A DNA stretch of 35,266 nucleotides, taken from Nocardiopsis sp. JB363 (GTDB lineage: Bacteria; Actinomycetota; Actinomycetes; Streptosporangiales; Streptosporangiaceae). This document shows, in pieces, positions 8,025 to 15,994 of the stretch. Within the stretch, counting starts at the first letter, position 1, and every line of letters begins with the position of its first letter. The stretch is from assembly GCF_900143625.1 (NCBI RefSeq), contig NZ_FRFF01000114.1, positions 1 to 35,266 on the forward strand, in the 5' to 3' direction. The notes beneath the pieces were generated by a model. That model ran no database searches. It was not told the origin of the DNA and worked only from the letters and a program-made list of their open reading frames with translations. Made by a program: the position numbers and the translations under genes.

Positions 8025-8689
8025 TATTTTCCTTTTGGTTCAGATCATGGCAGGAAGATGTTCACCCACGCCGACGCAACCGACCGGGTGATCGCTGACA
8101 GTTTCTATTTGCGCACGGATGGTTTTCAAGCATCCCCTTCGAAGTCTTTATTGGTGGTGCGATTTTCGTCTATCCGTAATCAGGATTTTGGCCTCGCGGG
8201 TAGGAGGGGGTTGCTGGGATGTTTCCTGTAATTTCAGCAGAAAGCGCGTCGTGTAGATGAGGGCTGCGAGGATTTTTAGGCCGTAATTAACTGTGTTCCG
8301 AAACCATATGAGAGGTTCTCAATATTTTTCTCATGAATGAGAGTGTGCGAAGCGTTGAGATGTGTGGCCAAATAGGCCTTATGGGATGCATCCCTTTAAT
8401 GATTTCAAGGGGGTGGATCGGCGAAATTTCGTCCTTACGCGGATTATTCGGTTCCGATGTCATGGGTGGGCCCGAACGGCCCGCCGCACCACTCCTGGTG
8501 TGCGAGCGAGTCCGCGACCCGCGTGCGGAGATGGCCCACCCGGTCCTTCTCGAATCCTCGGTCGGGAGGAACCGAAACCAGCAGGGTCGGCGAGGACCAA
8601 TCAACCGAATCAGGTGGGAACCGGAAACACCGACGGCGATCTCGATGCTCGGTGGTCTCCACCCCCAAAACCGCGGGTAGCCACGACCC
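8025..8689. other. AT-richer 665-bp intergenic region, no gene supported
   Basis: Base composition is visibly lower in GC than the flanking genes, especially 8030-8450. Short palindromes are present: TCTCAT/ATGAGA around 8329-8342, the perfect GGGATGCATCCC at 8383-8394, and CGAAATTTCG at 8422-8431. A 147-codon frame on the minus strand has non-coding composition. The region must hold the promoter of the minus-strand lectin gene and that of the plus-strand PLP enzyme. Confidence 0.6.
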
Positions 8690-9898
8690 ATGACCACGAC
8701 ACAGAGCGGACAGGACACCGAATCCGTCACGACACGGATCGTCGACTACTACGACGGCCGCAAGCGGGCATGGGTGAAGGAGGCGATCCGGCTGCTGCAC
8801 GCCGACGCCACACGCTCGGCGGACACGCACGTCTTCCGTTTCCCCCTCCCCGCGAATTGGGGCATCGACCTCTACGTCAAGGACGAGTCGGTGCACCCCT
8901 CCGGCAGCCTGAAGCACCGCATGGCACGTGCCCTCTACCTGCACGCCCTGTGTTCGGGGTGGATCGGGCCGGACACACACGTGATCGAGGCGTCCAGTGG
9001 TTCCACGGCGGTCTCCGAGGCCTACTTCGCCCAGCTGCTCGACCTGAGGTTCACGGCGGTGGTTCCCAAGAGCACCAGTGAGGAGAAGGTGGCGCTCATC
9101 AAGGCGTACGGGGGAGCGGTCCAAAACCCCGGGGAGGACGGTGACATCGAGAAGGCGGCGGCCCACCTGGCCGAGGGGGACGACAAGGGCCACTTCATGG
9201 ACCAGTTCACCTACGCCGAGCGCGCCTACGACTACCGGGACGACCACAACGTGGCGGCGACCGTCTTCCAACAGATCGCCGAGGAACGCCACCCCGACCC
9301 CAGGTGGGTCGTGGTGGGAGCGGGGACCGGAGGCACGAGCGCGACCATCGGCAGGCACATCCGTTTCAGCCGTCGCGATACCCGGGTATGCGTCGTCGAC
9401 CCGCAGAATTCGGCGTTCTTCCCCAACTGGAAGACCCACCGGGGACAGCCCAAGAGTCGGTGGCCGCGGGACCCCTCGACCTGGGAGAAGGGCAGCCCCT
9501 CCCACATCGAGGGGATCGGGCGTCCCAGGGTCGAGCCCTCGTTCCTGCCGGCCGTCGTCGACCGGATGATCTCGGTTCCGGACGCCGCCTCGATCGCGGC
9601 CATGCGCCTACTCCTGTCACGGCTGCGCCATCGGGCGGGCCCTTCCACGGGGACCAACCTGTGGGGAGCGCTGCGGATCGTCGCCGAGATGCTCGCCGAC
9701 GGGCAAAAGGGGAGCGTGGTCATGCTCATGTGCGACCAGGGTGAGCGGTACATGCACAGTTACTACGACGACAAGTGGGTCGAGCAGACACTCAAGCTGA
9801 ACCTGGAGCCCTACACCAAGGCGCTGGAGGACTTCCTCTCCACCGGCGGCTGGGAGGAGCCCGTGGCCGCCACCGTCCCGGCGGCGAGGAAGGCCTGA
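8690..9898 (+). CDS. PLP-dependent cysteine desulfhydrase / cysteine synthase-like (Cds1 type)
   Basis: Predicted 402-aa fold-type II PLP enzyme. Seen: the Schiff-base lysine in PSGSLKHR (Lys75), the substrate loop ASSGSTA (101-107), the phosphate-binding loop GAGTGGT (210-216) and a late SerThrGlyThrAsn (~338-342). The PSGSLKHR motif, length and C-terminal extension resemble the mycobacterial Cds1 branch (L-cysteine to sulfide, pyruvate and ammonia) rather than CysK or CysM, which carry TGNT-type loops. The role would be cytoplasmic sulfide release and redox balance. No strong Shine-Dalgarno precedes the ATG. Cysteine synthase activity is the alternative. Confidence 0.85.
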   Translation: MTTTQSGQDTESVTTRIVDYYDGRKRAWVKEAIRLLHADATRSADTHVFRFPLPANWGIDLYVKDESVHPSGSLKHRMARALYLHALCSGWIGPDTHVIEASSGSTAVSEAYFAQLLDLRFTAVVPKSTSEEKVALIKAYGGAVQNPGEDGDIEKAAAHLAEGDDKGHFMDQFTYAERAYDYRDDHNVAATVFQQIAEERHPDPRWVVVGAGTGGTSATIGRHIRFSRRDTRVCVVDPQNSAFFPNWKTHRGQPKSRWPRDPSTWEKGSPSHIEGIGRPRVEPSFLPAVVDRMISVPDAASIAAMRLLLSRLRHRAGPSTGTNLWGALRIVAEMLADGQKGSVVMLMCDQGERYMHSYYDDKWVEQTLKLNLEPYTKALEDFLSTGGWEEPVAATVPAARKA

Positions 9899-9913
9899 GC
9901 CAGGGACCCGCGC

Positions 9914-9950
9914 CCCGGCGCTTCACCGTGAGATCCAGTGAAGCGCCGGG
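9914..9950. terminator. Hairpin terminator between convergent PLP enzyme and fmdA
   Basis: Perfect 13-bp stem (CCCGGCGCTTCAC at 9914-9926 with 9938-9950) and 11-nt loop, between the TGA of the PLP gene (9898) and the stop of fmdA (9957). It is symmetric and likely bidirectional. Confidence 0.85.
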
Positions 9951-9956
9951 CGTCAC

Positions 9957-11213
9957 TCATGTCCCCGCGGCCCTCGGGGCGCCGATCCCCGGGTCGATCC
10001 GGACCGGCCCCGACTTGGAGGGCCGCACGTCGAAGTCGAAGATCGCGGTCGGCAGGTAGACCGTGGCGCACGCGTTCGGGATGTCCACCACGCTGGAGAA
10101 GCGGCCCTCGATCGGTGCCGCGCCCAAGAGCAGGTAGGCCTGCTCGGGGCTGTAGCCGAACTTGGTCAGGTAGTCGATCGCGTTCAGGCAGGCGCGCTGA
10201 TAGGCGAGCTGGGAGTCCAGGTAGTGCTGTTCGCCGTCCTCAGTGACGGAGATCCCGGAGAAGGCCAGCCACTCGGAGTACTGGGGCGGGGTCTTGCCCG
10301 GCAGGAACACGGCGTTGCCGCTCACCCCGTACGTTTCCATGCCGCCCTTGATCAGGTCGAGGTGCAGATCGATGAATCCGCTCATCTCGACGCCGCCGCA
10401 GAACGTGATCTCCCCGTCCCCCTGGGAGAAGTGCAGGTCACCGACGGAGAAGTTCGCCCCGGACACGAAGACCGGGTAGAACACGCGCGTGCCCCGGGTG
10501 AGGTTCTTGATGTCCTGGTTGCCGCCGTTCTCCCGGGGCGGAGCCGTCCTGGCCCCCTCCGCCGCCACGCGATCGAACTCCGCCCCGCTCAAGCTCCCCA
10601 GAACCGCGTCCTGCGGTTCGGGCGGCAGCGCCAGGGGCGGGAGCCGGTCGGGGTCGGTCGCGATCAGCCCGCCCTCCCTGCTGTTCCAGCGAGCGAGCAG
10701 CTCCGCCGAGGGCGCGGTGGCCATCAATCCCGGGTGGGTGATGCCGGTGAACGACACCCCCGGGACGTGCCGGGAGGTGGCGATCTCGCCGTGGAAGTCC
10801 CATACCGCCTTGTAGGCGTCCGGGAACCGGTCGACGAGGAACGAACCACCGTTGCTCTTGGCGAAGATGCCCGTGTACCCCCAGCCCTGACCGGCCAGAG
10901 GGCCGGAGTCCTCCTGGGGCAGCGGCCCCACGTCCAGGACGTCGACGATCAGCAGGTCGCCCGGTTCGGCGCCCTCGACCCGGACCGGGCCCGACAGAGC
11001 GTGCACCTTGGACATCGGTGCGTCGCGGACGTCCTCGGCCGAGTCGTCGTTCTTGATCGCGCCGTCGAACCATTCCCGACAGTGCATGCGGAAGGTGGAG
11101 CCCGGACTCACCTGCACGGCGGGCGGGATGTCCGGGTGATAGCGGTTGTGTCCGATGATCTGTTGGTCGGTGAACGGCTTGGACGAGTCGAGCGGAAACA
11201 GGAGCTCGGGCAT
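9957..11213 (-). CDS. fmdA: Formamidase
   Basis: Predicted 418-aa acetamidase/formamidase family enzyme hydrolysing formamide to formate and ammonia in the cytoplasm, used to obtain nitrogen. Recognisable family segments are the N-terminal HNRYHPDIPP, the REWFDGAIKND block, GVSFTGITHPGLM, and SGANFSVGDLHFSQGDGEI followed by FCGGVEMSG. Length matches FmdA (just over 400 aa). GGAAGGGA precedes the ATG. The zinc-ribbon gene fmdB lies 27 bp upstream on the same strand, the usual fmdB-fmdA pairing. A strong hairpin separates it from the convergent PLP enzyme gene. Confidence 0.95.
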   Translation of the reverse strand: MPELLFPLDSSKPFTDQQIIGHNRYHPDIPPAVQVSPGSTFRMHCREWFDGAIKNDDSAEDVRDAPMSKVHALSGPVRVEGAEPGDLLIVDVLDVGPLPQEDSGPLAGQGWGYTGIFAKSNGGSFLVDRFPDAYKAVWDFHGEIATSRHVPGVSFTGITHPGLMATAPSAELLARWNSREGGLIATDPDRLPPLALPPEPQDAVLGSLSGAEFDRVAAEGARTAPPRENGGNQDIKNLTRGTRVFYPVFVSGANFSVGDLHFSQGDGEITFCGGVEMSGFIDLHLDLIKGGMETYGVSGNAVFLPGKTPPQYSEWLAFSGISVTEDGEQHYLDSQLAYQRACLNAIDYLTKFGYSPEQAYLLLGAAPIEGRFSSVVDIPNACATVYLPTAIFDFDVRPSKSGPVRIDPGIGAPRAAGT

Positions 11214-11240
11214 CGGTGGGTCCCTTCCAGACGAACGACC

Positions 11241-11528
11241 TCAGGGCTTGGGAAGTCGTCGATGTGTCGGATCGTGCGTGTACCGCTGTCGAGGCCGTCC
11301 CGCCCGGGGCGGTGGCGACCGCACCACGTCCGGGGCGTCCGCGCTGCGTTCGGCGTGTTCGAACGCGCTCGTCATGGCGCCGGGGGAGCGGCCGAGCATC
11401 GGGGCGGAGAACACCCGACGTGCCGGTGCGCCGCAGTCGGGGCACGACAGGGTCGGGGGCGCCGTCCCCATCGCGGTCCGGATGGCGATGCCACCGTGTT
11501 CGTCGCACAGGAACTGGTATTCGGCCAT
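11241..11528 (-). CDS. fmdB: FmdB-family zinc-ribbon protein
   Basis: Predicted 95-aa protein with the FmdB N-terminal layout: MAEYQFLCDEHG, then CPDCGAPARRVFSAP. Cys8 with His11 and the later CPDC pair probably form one zinc ribbon. The C-terminal half is Arg/Pro-rich and probably disordered. FmdB was named as a putative regulator of amide use. It is immediately upstream of fmdA on the same strand. GGGGA five bases before the ATG supports the start. A TTGACT hexamer on the minus strand (11638-11643) is a possible -35, with only a weak -10. Confidence 0.88.
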   Translation of the reverse strand: MAEYQFLCDEHGGIAIRTAMGTAPPTLSCPDCGAPARRVFSAPMLGRSPGAMTSAFEHAERSADAPDVVRSPPPRAGRPRQRYTHDPTHRRLPKP

Positions 11529-11690
11529 GGCGGTCCCCGTTCACCGACGAAGGTTCGAAGAAGGTCCTCGTGATCACCGAGCGCGGCCCGTCACCGGAGC
11601 GGATCGGACGGGAAGTGATCGGGATGTTTCGGAGTGTAGTCAAGGGTGGTCGGCGAAGCCGGCATGTGCTCGCGTGTGTCTCGGTGCGGA

Positions 11691-11728
11691 GAACGGGGCC
11701 CGGTGCTCGTTGGCGCCGGACCCCGTTC
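11691..11728 (-). terminator. Imperfect hairpin after the DUF4185 pseudogene
   Basis: A 15-bp stem with two mismatches (11691-11705 with 11714-11728) lies 26 bp beyond the stop of the disrupted DUF4185 gene and before fmdB. It probably ended that gene's transcript. Confidence 0.55.
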
Positions 11729-11867
11729 GGTCACGTGGTGGTTCCGACCGTCCTCAGGCGCCGAACCCTCGGATCCGATGCTGCATGACCTTGTAGGGCC
11801 AGTCATGGTCGGTGTTCCACTGACTGACCGTCAGGTGCAGCTCGTCCAGCGTGGAGCCGGGAATGAT

Positions 11868-12176
11868 TTGACGTCCTCCCCGTCGTGAACGACGTGGATT
11901 CCCACAGCCTCGCGGCTGTAGGCGCGTTGCGCCTCGCGGCGCCCGCCGGTTCCTGCTTCGGCGACCCGTGCCGCCCGATCGAGTCGGTCGGTCTTACCCG
12001 GTCTCCACAGGCTTGTGGACCCAAGGGTCCCGTTCCCGCCCGTCCGGCGGTACCTGACACCGTCACCATAACAAGCGCCGATCCGCCCCGGGGGCGAATC
12101 GGCTTTTTCCGTCCCGCTCCGCGGGGCGGTCGGCTTCACCCCCGCCGTGAACGGCGCAGCACTACCGACGGTTCCG
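11868..12176 (-). mobile_element. Non-autonomous IS200/IS605-type element (309 bp) with tnpB 3' remnant
   Basis: Removing 11868-12176 restores an in-frame DUF4185 sequence (GGC TAC | ATC ATT), which defines both ends. On the minus strand the left end follows CTAC, and the element finishes with TCAA, the right-end cleavage tetranucleotide known for IS608. Both subterminal hairpins are present and nearly identical in the same orientation: CGCCGTTCACGGCG (12143-12156, ~20 nt from the left tip) and CGTCGTTCACGACG (11881-11894, ~13 nt from the right tip). They differ by a compensatory base-pair change. GAAT occurs 5' of the right hairpin. No room exists for tnpA. Confidence 0.8.
11900..12069 (-). 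pseudogene. tnpB: TnpB C-terminal remnant inside the 309-bp element
   Basis: The minus-strand frame across this stretch reads QACGDRVRPTDSIGRHGSP followed by KQEPAGAARR. This is the ACGD-x-VRP ... KQEP tail seen after the zinc-finger/RuvC-III part of actinobacterial TnpB. Nothing of the RuvC active site remains, so no nuclease is made. In intact elements this segment plus the right end encodes the TnpB guide RNA. Limits are approximate because the reading frame near the right end is uncertain. Confidence 0.6.
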
Positions 12177-12849
12177 GTAGCCGCTGTAGAGCTGGGCCAC
12201 GTGGGAGTCGTCCTCGTGCCCCCCACGCCCCGCCGTGGACGAGGGTGCGGCGGTGGGCCGTGTGCAGGTTCGACGTGGGGGTGTCCATGATGATGCCGTC
12301 GATGCGGTACCCGCCCGCGTCGAACCAGGTCAGGACCCACTTTCCGTCGAGCGGGCGCAGGCACATCTCGCCGAAGGCGCCGTCGAGGACGGGGGTGGGC
12401 GGGTTGCCCCAGTCCCAGGCACCGTCGCGATACCCCCAGGGTTCGCAGGCGGCCGGATCGGCGATGGCGGTCGAGGGGGCCCGATGCATGATGATCGGCC
12501 GGCTGCGGTCGAAGGCGGTGGAGTACAGGGCGGTGGGGGAGCGCCACCGGCCCCGCCGACCACGGCGCTCTCGAAGCTGTCACCGAAGACGAAGAGCATC
12601 CGCCCGTCGGGGGGTGCGGACCGGGATGCCCAGGTCGGTGGCCTCCATGCGAAAGCGTGTGGTCAGGCCGGGGCCGGTGAGGTCACCGATCTTGGTGACT
12701 TCGAGTGCTTGTCGGGGGGACGCGCCGTCGGCCCGAGCGGGGGAGGACGCGCCGAGCAGGAGGCCGGAGCCCAGGAGCGCGCCGGCGGAGGTGCGAAGGA
12801 AGGCGGACCGGTCGATCTGCGGGGGACGAGGAGTGCGGGGGTCGATCAA

Positions 12850-13349
12850 TGTCGCTCCTACGTGCGAGTGGTCGAACGGTCAGGATCGACAGCGGCATGT
12901 GCGGTGTCAACCAGGCCGAACGGGGGTGGTGGGACCTCCTCACCCGGGTCGGCGGTCCATCCCGTGGGCGGCCCGCCGGTGGGTGCGGGGTCGTGGGGCG
13001 ACCGACCGCGCCATCTTCGGAATCGGGCTCTCGGCAGGCCCGACGTGTGCTTCACGGGAAGGCGAGGAGGTCGGCCGGAGTGCTCGTGCCCGGCGGTGGC
13101 GCGCCGTCATCGGGCGTCGGCGCGCAAGGTAGGAAACCAACCCCATGGGCCGATCTGTTCGGCAAAAATTAACGAATCCGTTATCCGATGGTCCGGTGCT
13201 TTCGCCGCACCCTCCTGTTTCACTGAAGCGGTGGCCACGAAGAGGTGGCCGCCCTCGCGAGTGTCGGCGTGCCGATCCCACGACCCGGAACGGGGAACCG
13301 GGACGGAACCCGACCCTCGTGAGCGACCCCGCACCCCCCAGGAGTCGAT
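12850..13349. other. 500-bp intergenic region between divergent genes
   Basis: No credible gene. It separates the start of the DUF4185 pseudogene from the esterase start. An AT-rich island (about 13163-13185) carries the perfect palindrome TAACG-AATC-CGTTA (13170-13183), the best candidate regulatory site of the region. Confidence 0.55.
13170..13183. promoter_or_regulatory. Small palindrome upstream of esterase gene
   Basis: TAACG-N4-CGTTA, perfect 5-bp arms, in the only AT-rich patch of the divergent gap and 167 bp upstream of the esterase GTG. Possible operator; no regulator gene is adjacent. Confidence 0.35.
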
Positions 13350-14363
13350 GTGAGCCCCAACCCCCCGAGCCGACGTGCCCTCCTCAAAAGCGTGGGCGGT
13401 CTCTCCGTCGGTCTGGCCGTCACCTCCGGCGGCCTCCTCTCGGCGACCTCGGCGGCCCACGCCGCCCCGTCGCCTACGAACCTGCCCGCACCCGATCACG
13501 CCGGACTCCACCTCGTCGACCACGACGAGGCCGACCCCCGCATGTGGTATTACCGCTTCGAGACCGACGAGATCGGCTGGAATCCCGGCGTCAACGTCCT
13601 CGTGCCGGAGGGCTACCGCGACGACGGCCGCACCTACCCCGTCCTGTACCTGTTCCACGGCGGCGGCCCTGGTTCGGACTTCATCAGCTGGGACCGCACC
13701 GGGATCCGTGAGCTCTCCCAGGACAAGCAGATCATCATCGTGATGCCCGACGGTGGGCCCTGCGGGTGGTACAGCAACCCGGTCACCTCCAACGTGGGAC
13801 CCCGCAACTGGGAGACCTTCCACATGAACCAGGTCCTGCCCTGGGTCGACGCGAACTTCCGCACGCACGCCGAATTCGACGGCCGCGCCGTGGCGGGCTT
13901 CTCGATGGGTGGTTTCGGGGCGCTCAAGTACGCGGCCAAGTACTACGGTGACTTCGCCTCGGTGAGCTCCTACTCGGGTCCGGCCAGCATGCGCCGTGAC
14001 TTCGGAGTGGTCACGCACTGGGCGAACTTCACGTCCGCCGCCTTCGAGCTCGGCGGCGGCATGGTCTACGGCGCACCGTGGGACGAGGCCAGGGTGAGCG
14101 CCGACAACGCCGTGGAGAACATCGATCGTTACCGGGACAAGCGGGTCTTCCTGGTCGCCGGGGACAGCCCCGACCCCTTCGACCTGTTCGACCGGATGAA
14201 CGAGGAACAGGTGCTGGCCGGACAGCGGGAATTCCGAGCGGCCCTGGACGAGGCGGGTATCCCGCACGACTCCCACGAGCCCTCGGGCGGTCACTTCGTC
14301 CGCCCCGACCTCGTCCAGCGCGACCTCGACGGCATGATCGAACACCTTCGCTCGGCGGGATAG
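13350..14363 (+). CDS. Tat-exported esterase (esterase D / antigen 85-like fold)
   Basis: Predicted 337-aa secreted alpha/beta hydrolase. The N-terminus is a Tat signal (SRRALLK at residues 7-13, hydrophobic core, cleavage near AHA at 36-38). The mature domain shows YLFHGGG (oxyanion region, ~100-106), the nucleophile elbow GFSMGGFG with Ser185, an acid candidate in GDSPD (~271-275) and the catalytic His in GGHFV (His315). This matches PF00756-type esterases, which include mycolyltransferases and feruloyl esterases. The GTG start has AGGAG (13340-13344) five bases upstream. Substrate is unknown. The gene is monocistronic, ending at a strong hairpin. Confidence 0.9.
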   Translation: MSPNPPSRRALLKSVGGLSVGLAVTSGGLLSATSAAHAAPSPTNLPAPDHAGLHLVDHDEADPRMWYYRFETDEIGWNPGVNVLVPEGYRDDGRTYPVLYLFHGGGPGSDFISWDRTGIRELSQDKQIIIVMPDGGPCGWYSNPVTSNVGPRNWETFHMNQVLPWVDANFRTHAEFDGRAVAGFSMGGFGALKYAAKYYGDFASVSSYSGPASMRRDFGVVTHWANFTSAAFELGGGMVYGAPWDEARVSADNAVENIDRYRDKRVFLVAGDSPDPFDLFDRMNEEQVLAGQREFRAALDEAGIPHDSHEPSGGHFVRPDLVQRDLDGMIEHLRSAG

Positions 14364-14389
14364 GGCGCCTCGGATCGCCACGAGCGCCT

Positions 14390-14422
14390 CCGGTCGGGGC
14401 CGCACGGCGCGGCCCCGACCGG
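14390..14422. terminator. Strong hairpin between convergent esterase and AI-2E permease genes
   Basis: Perfect 14-bp stem (14390-14403 with 14409-14422) and 5-nt loop, 27 bp after the esterase stop and 7 bp before the stop of the convergent permease gene. Confidence 0.85.
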
Positions 14423-14428
14423 GCGCGG

Positions 14429-15649
14429 TCAGGCCCGTGTTCCCCGGTCCTGCTCCGGCCCTTCGGAGGCGGGCCCGGGGACCTTCGTATCCCGGGCCTC
14501 GCCCTCGGTGGGCTCCGAGTCCTGCTCTTCCACGGCCTGGGCCGACAACAACGGATGCTCGGTGACCTCGTAGCGACGGATGTAGGTGCCGAGGAACGCC
14601 TGGAGGCTCGCACCGATCGGCAACGCGAGCAGGGCACCGGGCGCCCCCAGCACGGCCACACCGGCCAAGACCGAACCGAAGGCCACGGCGGGGTGCATGT
14701 CCAGGGTCTTGGCGGTGATCCGCGGCTGCAGCAGGTAGTTCTCGAACTGCTGGTAGACGATGACGAACACCAGCATCCACACCCCTGGCCACAGACCCTC
14801 CACCAGCGCCACCAGCACCGGGAGCGCGCCGCCGATGTAGGTGCCCACGGTCGGGATGAACTGGGACAGCACCCCGATCCACAGTGCCAGCGCGAAGGCG
14901 AAGGGCACGTCCAACATGATCAGCACCACGTAGTGCGCGGCCCCGCAGATCAGCGCCAACAGCGCGCGGGAGTACAGGAAGCCGCCGGTCTTGGCCACGG
15001 CGATCTCCCAGGCCCGCAATACCTCGCGCTGGGTGCGTGGCGGTAGGACCGAACAGATCACCCGACGGAAGCGCGGGCCGTCCGAGCACAGGTAGAAGGT
15101 GAACAGCGCGATCGTCAGCGCGTTGAAGAGCAGCACCAGAAGGGTCGTTCCGGCTCCCCAGACGTTGTTGGCGATGCCGGTGGCGTACTGCTCGATGAGC
15201 CCGCTGACGCTGGAGACCTCGTTGAGCAGGGTGGTGGGGGAGTAGGAGGTGTCGAACGTGGTGTTGATCCACCTCAGGACGGCCCGGACCATCGCCGGGA
15301 TCTCGGAGGTGAAGGCCAGGACCTGACCGATGAGCATGGAGCCGAGCATGCTGAAGAACGTGATGGTCGCCGTCAACACCACCAGCATCACCGCCCCGGT
15401 CGCGGGTCCGCGCGGCCAGCGGTGCCGGTGGAGCCAGTTGACCGCCGGTTCCAGGGCCAGGGCCAGGAACAGCGAGATCAGCAGCAGCATGAAGAGGTTC
15501 TGCAACTTGAGGAACAGCCACAGCGCGACGCCGAAGGCCGTGACCAGCCACAGGGCCAGCAGCATGGCGCGGGGCAACCAGTGCGGCATGCCACCGCCGC
15601 GGTCGTGGCGCGGAGGCCGAGGTGGGGACGGGGAGGTACTCGTGGACAA
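14429..15649 (-). CDS. AI-2E family (PerM/UPF0118) membrane permease
   Basis: Predicted 406-aa polytopic membrane protein with the AI-2E_transport pattern: two N-terminal TM helices (AMLLALWLVTAFGVALWLFL, then FMLLLISLFLALALEP), a soluble middle region (SMLIGQVLAFTSEIPAMV), and a C-terminal block with the family's QFIPTVGTYIGGALP and IVYQQFENYLLQPRI motifs. Transport of small signals or ions is inferred from family only. The frame stays open to 15913, but its first ~88 residues look non-coding. The TTG at 15647-15649 is preferred because GAGGAAG (15658-15664) precedes it. The C-terminal tail is acidic and low complexity. Confidence 0.88.
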   Translation of the reverse strand: MSTSTSPSPPRPPRHDRGGGMPHWLPRAMLLALWLVTAFGVALWLFLKLQNLFMLLLISLFLALALEPAVNWLHRHRWPRGPATGAVMLVVLTATITFFSMLGSMLIGQVLAFTSEIPAMVRAVLRWINTTFDTSYSPTTLLNEVSSVSGLIEQYATGIANNVWGAGTTLLVLLFNALTIALFTFYLCSDGPRFRRVICSVLPPRTQREVLRAWEIAVAKTGGFLYSRALLALICGAAHYVVLIMLDVPFAFALALWIGVLSQFIPTVGTYIGGALPVLVALVEGLWPGVWMLVFVIVYQQFENYLLQPRITAKTLDMHPAVAFGSVLAGVAVLGAPGALLALPIGASLQAFLGTYIRRYEVTEHPLLSAQAVEEQDSEPTEGEARDTKVPGPASEGPEQDRGTRA

Positions 15650-15994
15650 GGCGGGTTCTTCCTCACTATGAACGTGGCGCGGCGAGACCTTTGCCGGAGG
15701 GTGAGGGGGAACCGGTCCTCGGACACGGGGCTGTCTTCGTGGTTTCTCGCCGACTTCGGAGTGGGGCGCCGACGTCGTTTCCAGCCGAACGAGGTCCACG
15801 GTACCGACATTTCGCGCATACGCCCGGTTCGCCGGTTCGCAGGTGCGGGGGCCGGGTGCTTGGGCGACGCACTCATGCGGTGCGGCGGGGTGGGGCTTCG
15901 GTGGGCGAGGCACGCCGTGAAGAGCCGAAGGGGTGACCGGGAAGCAGTCTCGGGGGGACCTCGGGGGAAGGCTAGGGCGCCCTTCCCCCGAGGG
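15650..15994. other. Intergenic gap, no gene supported
   Basis: Between the permease start and the stop of the sigma-r4-like gene. Frames crossing it are low-complexity, Arg/Pro-rich translations of GC-rich DNA with no family features. It contains the promoter of the permease and the terminator hairpin at 15960-15992. Confidence 0.6.
15960..15992 (-). terminator. Hairpin after the sigma-r4-like gene
   Basis: Perfect 12-bp stem (CTCGGGGGAAGG at 15960-15971 with 15981-15992) and 9-nt loop, immediately past the stop codon at 15995-15997 on the minus strand. Confidence 0.8.

Larger units (their letters stand above)
11754..12849 (-). pseudogene. Disrupted Tat-exported DUF4185-domain protein
   Basis: Pieces in three frames join into one protein of the DUF4185 type. 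The TTG start (12849) has AGGAG ahead. A twin-Arg-less but export-like leader (RSAFLRTSAGALLGSG, then SSPARA) is followed by VTKIGDLTGPG and FGDSFE, the domain opening. Later parts read WGYRDGAWDWGNPPTP and GYRIDGIIMDTPTSNLHTAH. The end reads LHLTVSQWNTDHDWPYKVMQ. Three single-base shifts break it: an extra C in the run near 12608-12613, a missing base near 12552-12560, and an extra base in the C6 run at 12219-12224. A 309-bp element (11868-12176) also splits a Gly-Tyr/Ile-Ile junction. Almost certainly non-functional. The domain's activity is unknown. Confidence 0.8.

Noticed and set aside
8287..8730. 147-codon minus-strand frame in the AT-rich gap
   Set aside because: No ribosome site or family features, and its codon use does not resemble neighbouring genes.
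13107..15551. Very long minus-strand frame (814 codons) across the esterase and permease genes
   Set aside because: It is an overlapping shadow of two well-identified genes in other frames; its translation is Arg/Pro/Gly-rich with no family features.
14429..15913. 494-aa form of the AI-2E permease
   Set aside because: The extra N-terminus is Pro/Arg-rich with no homology-like features; the TTG at 15649 has a GAGGAAG ribosome site.
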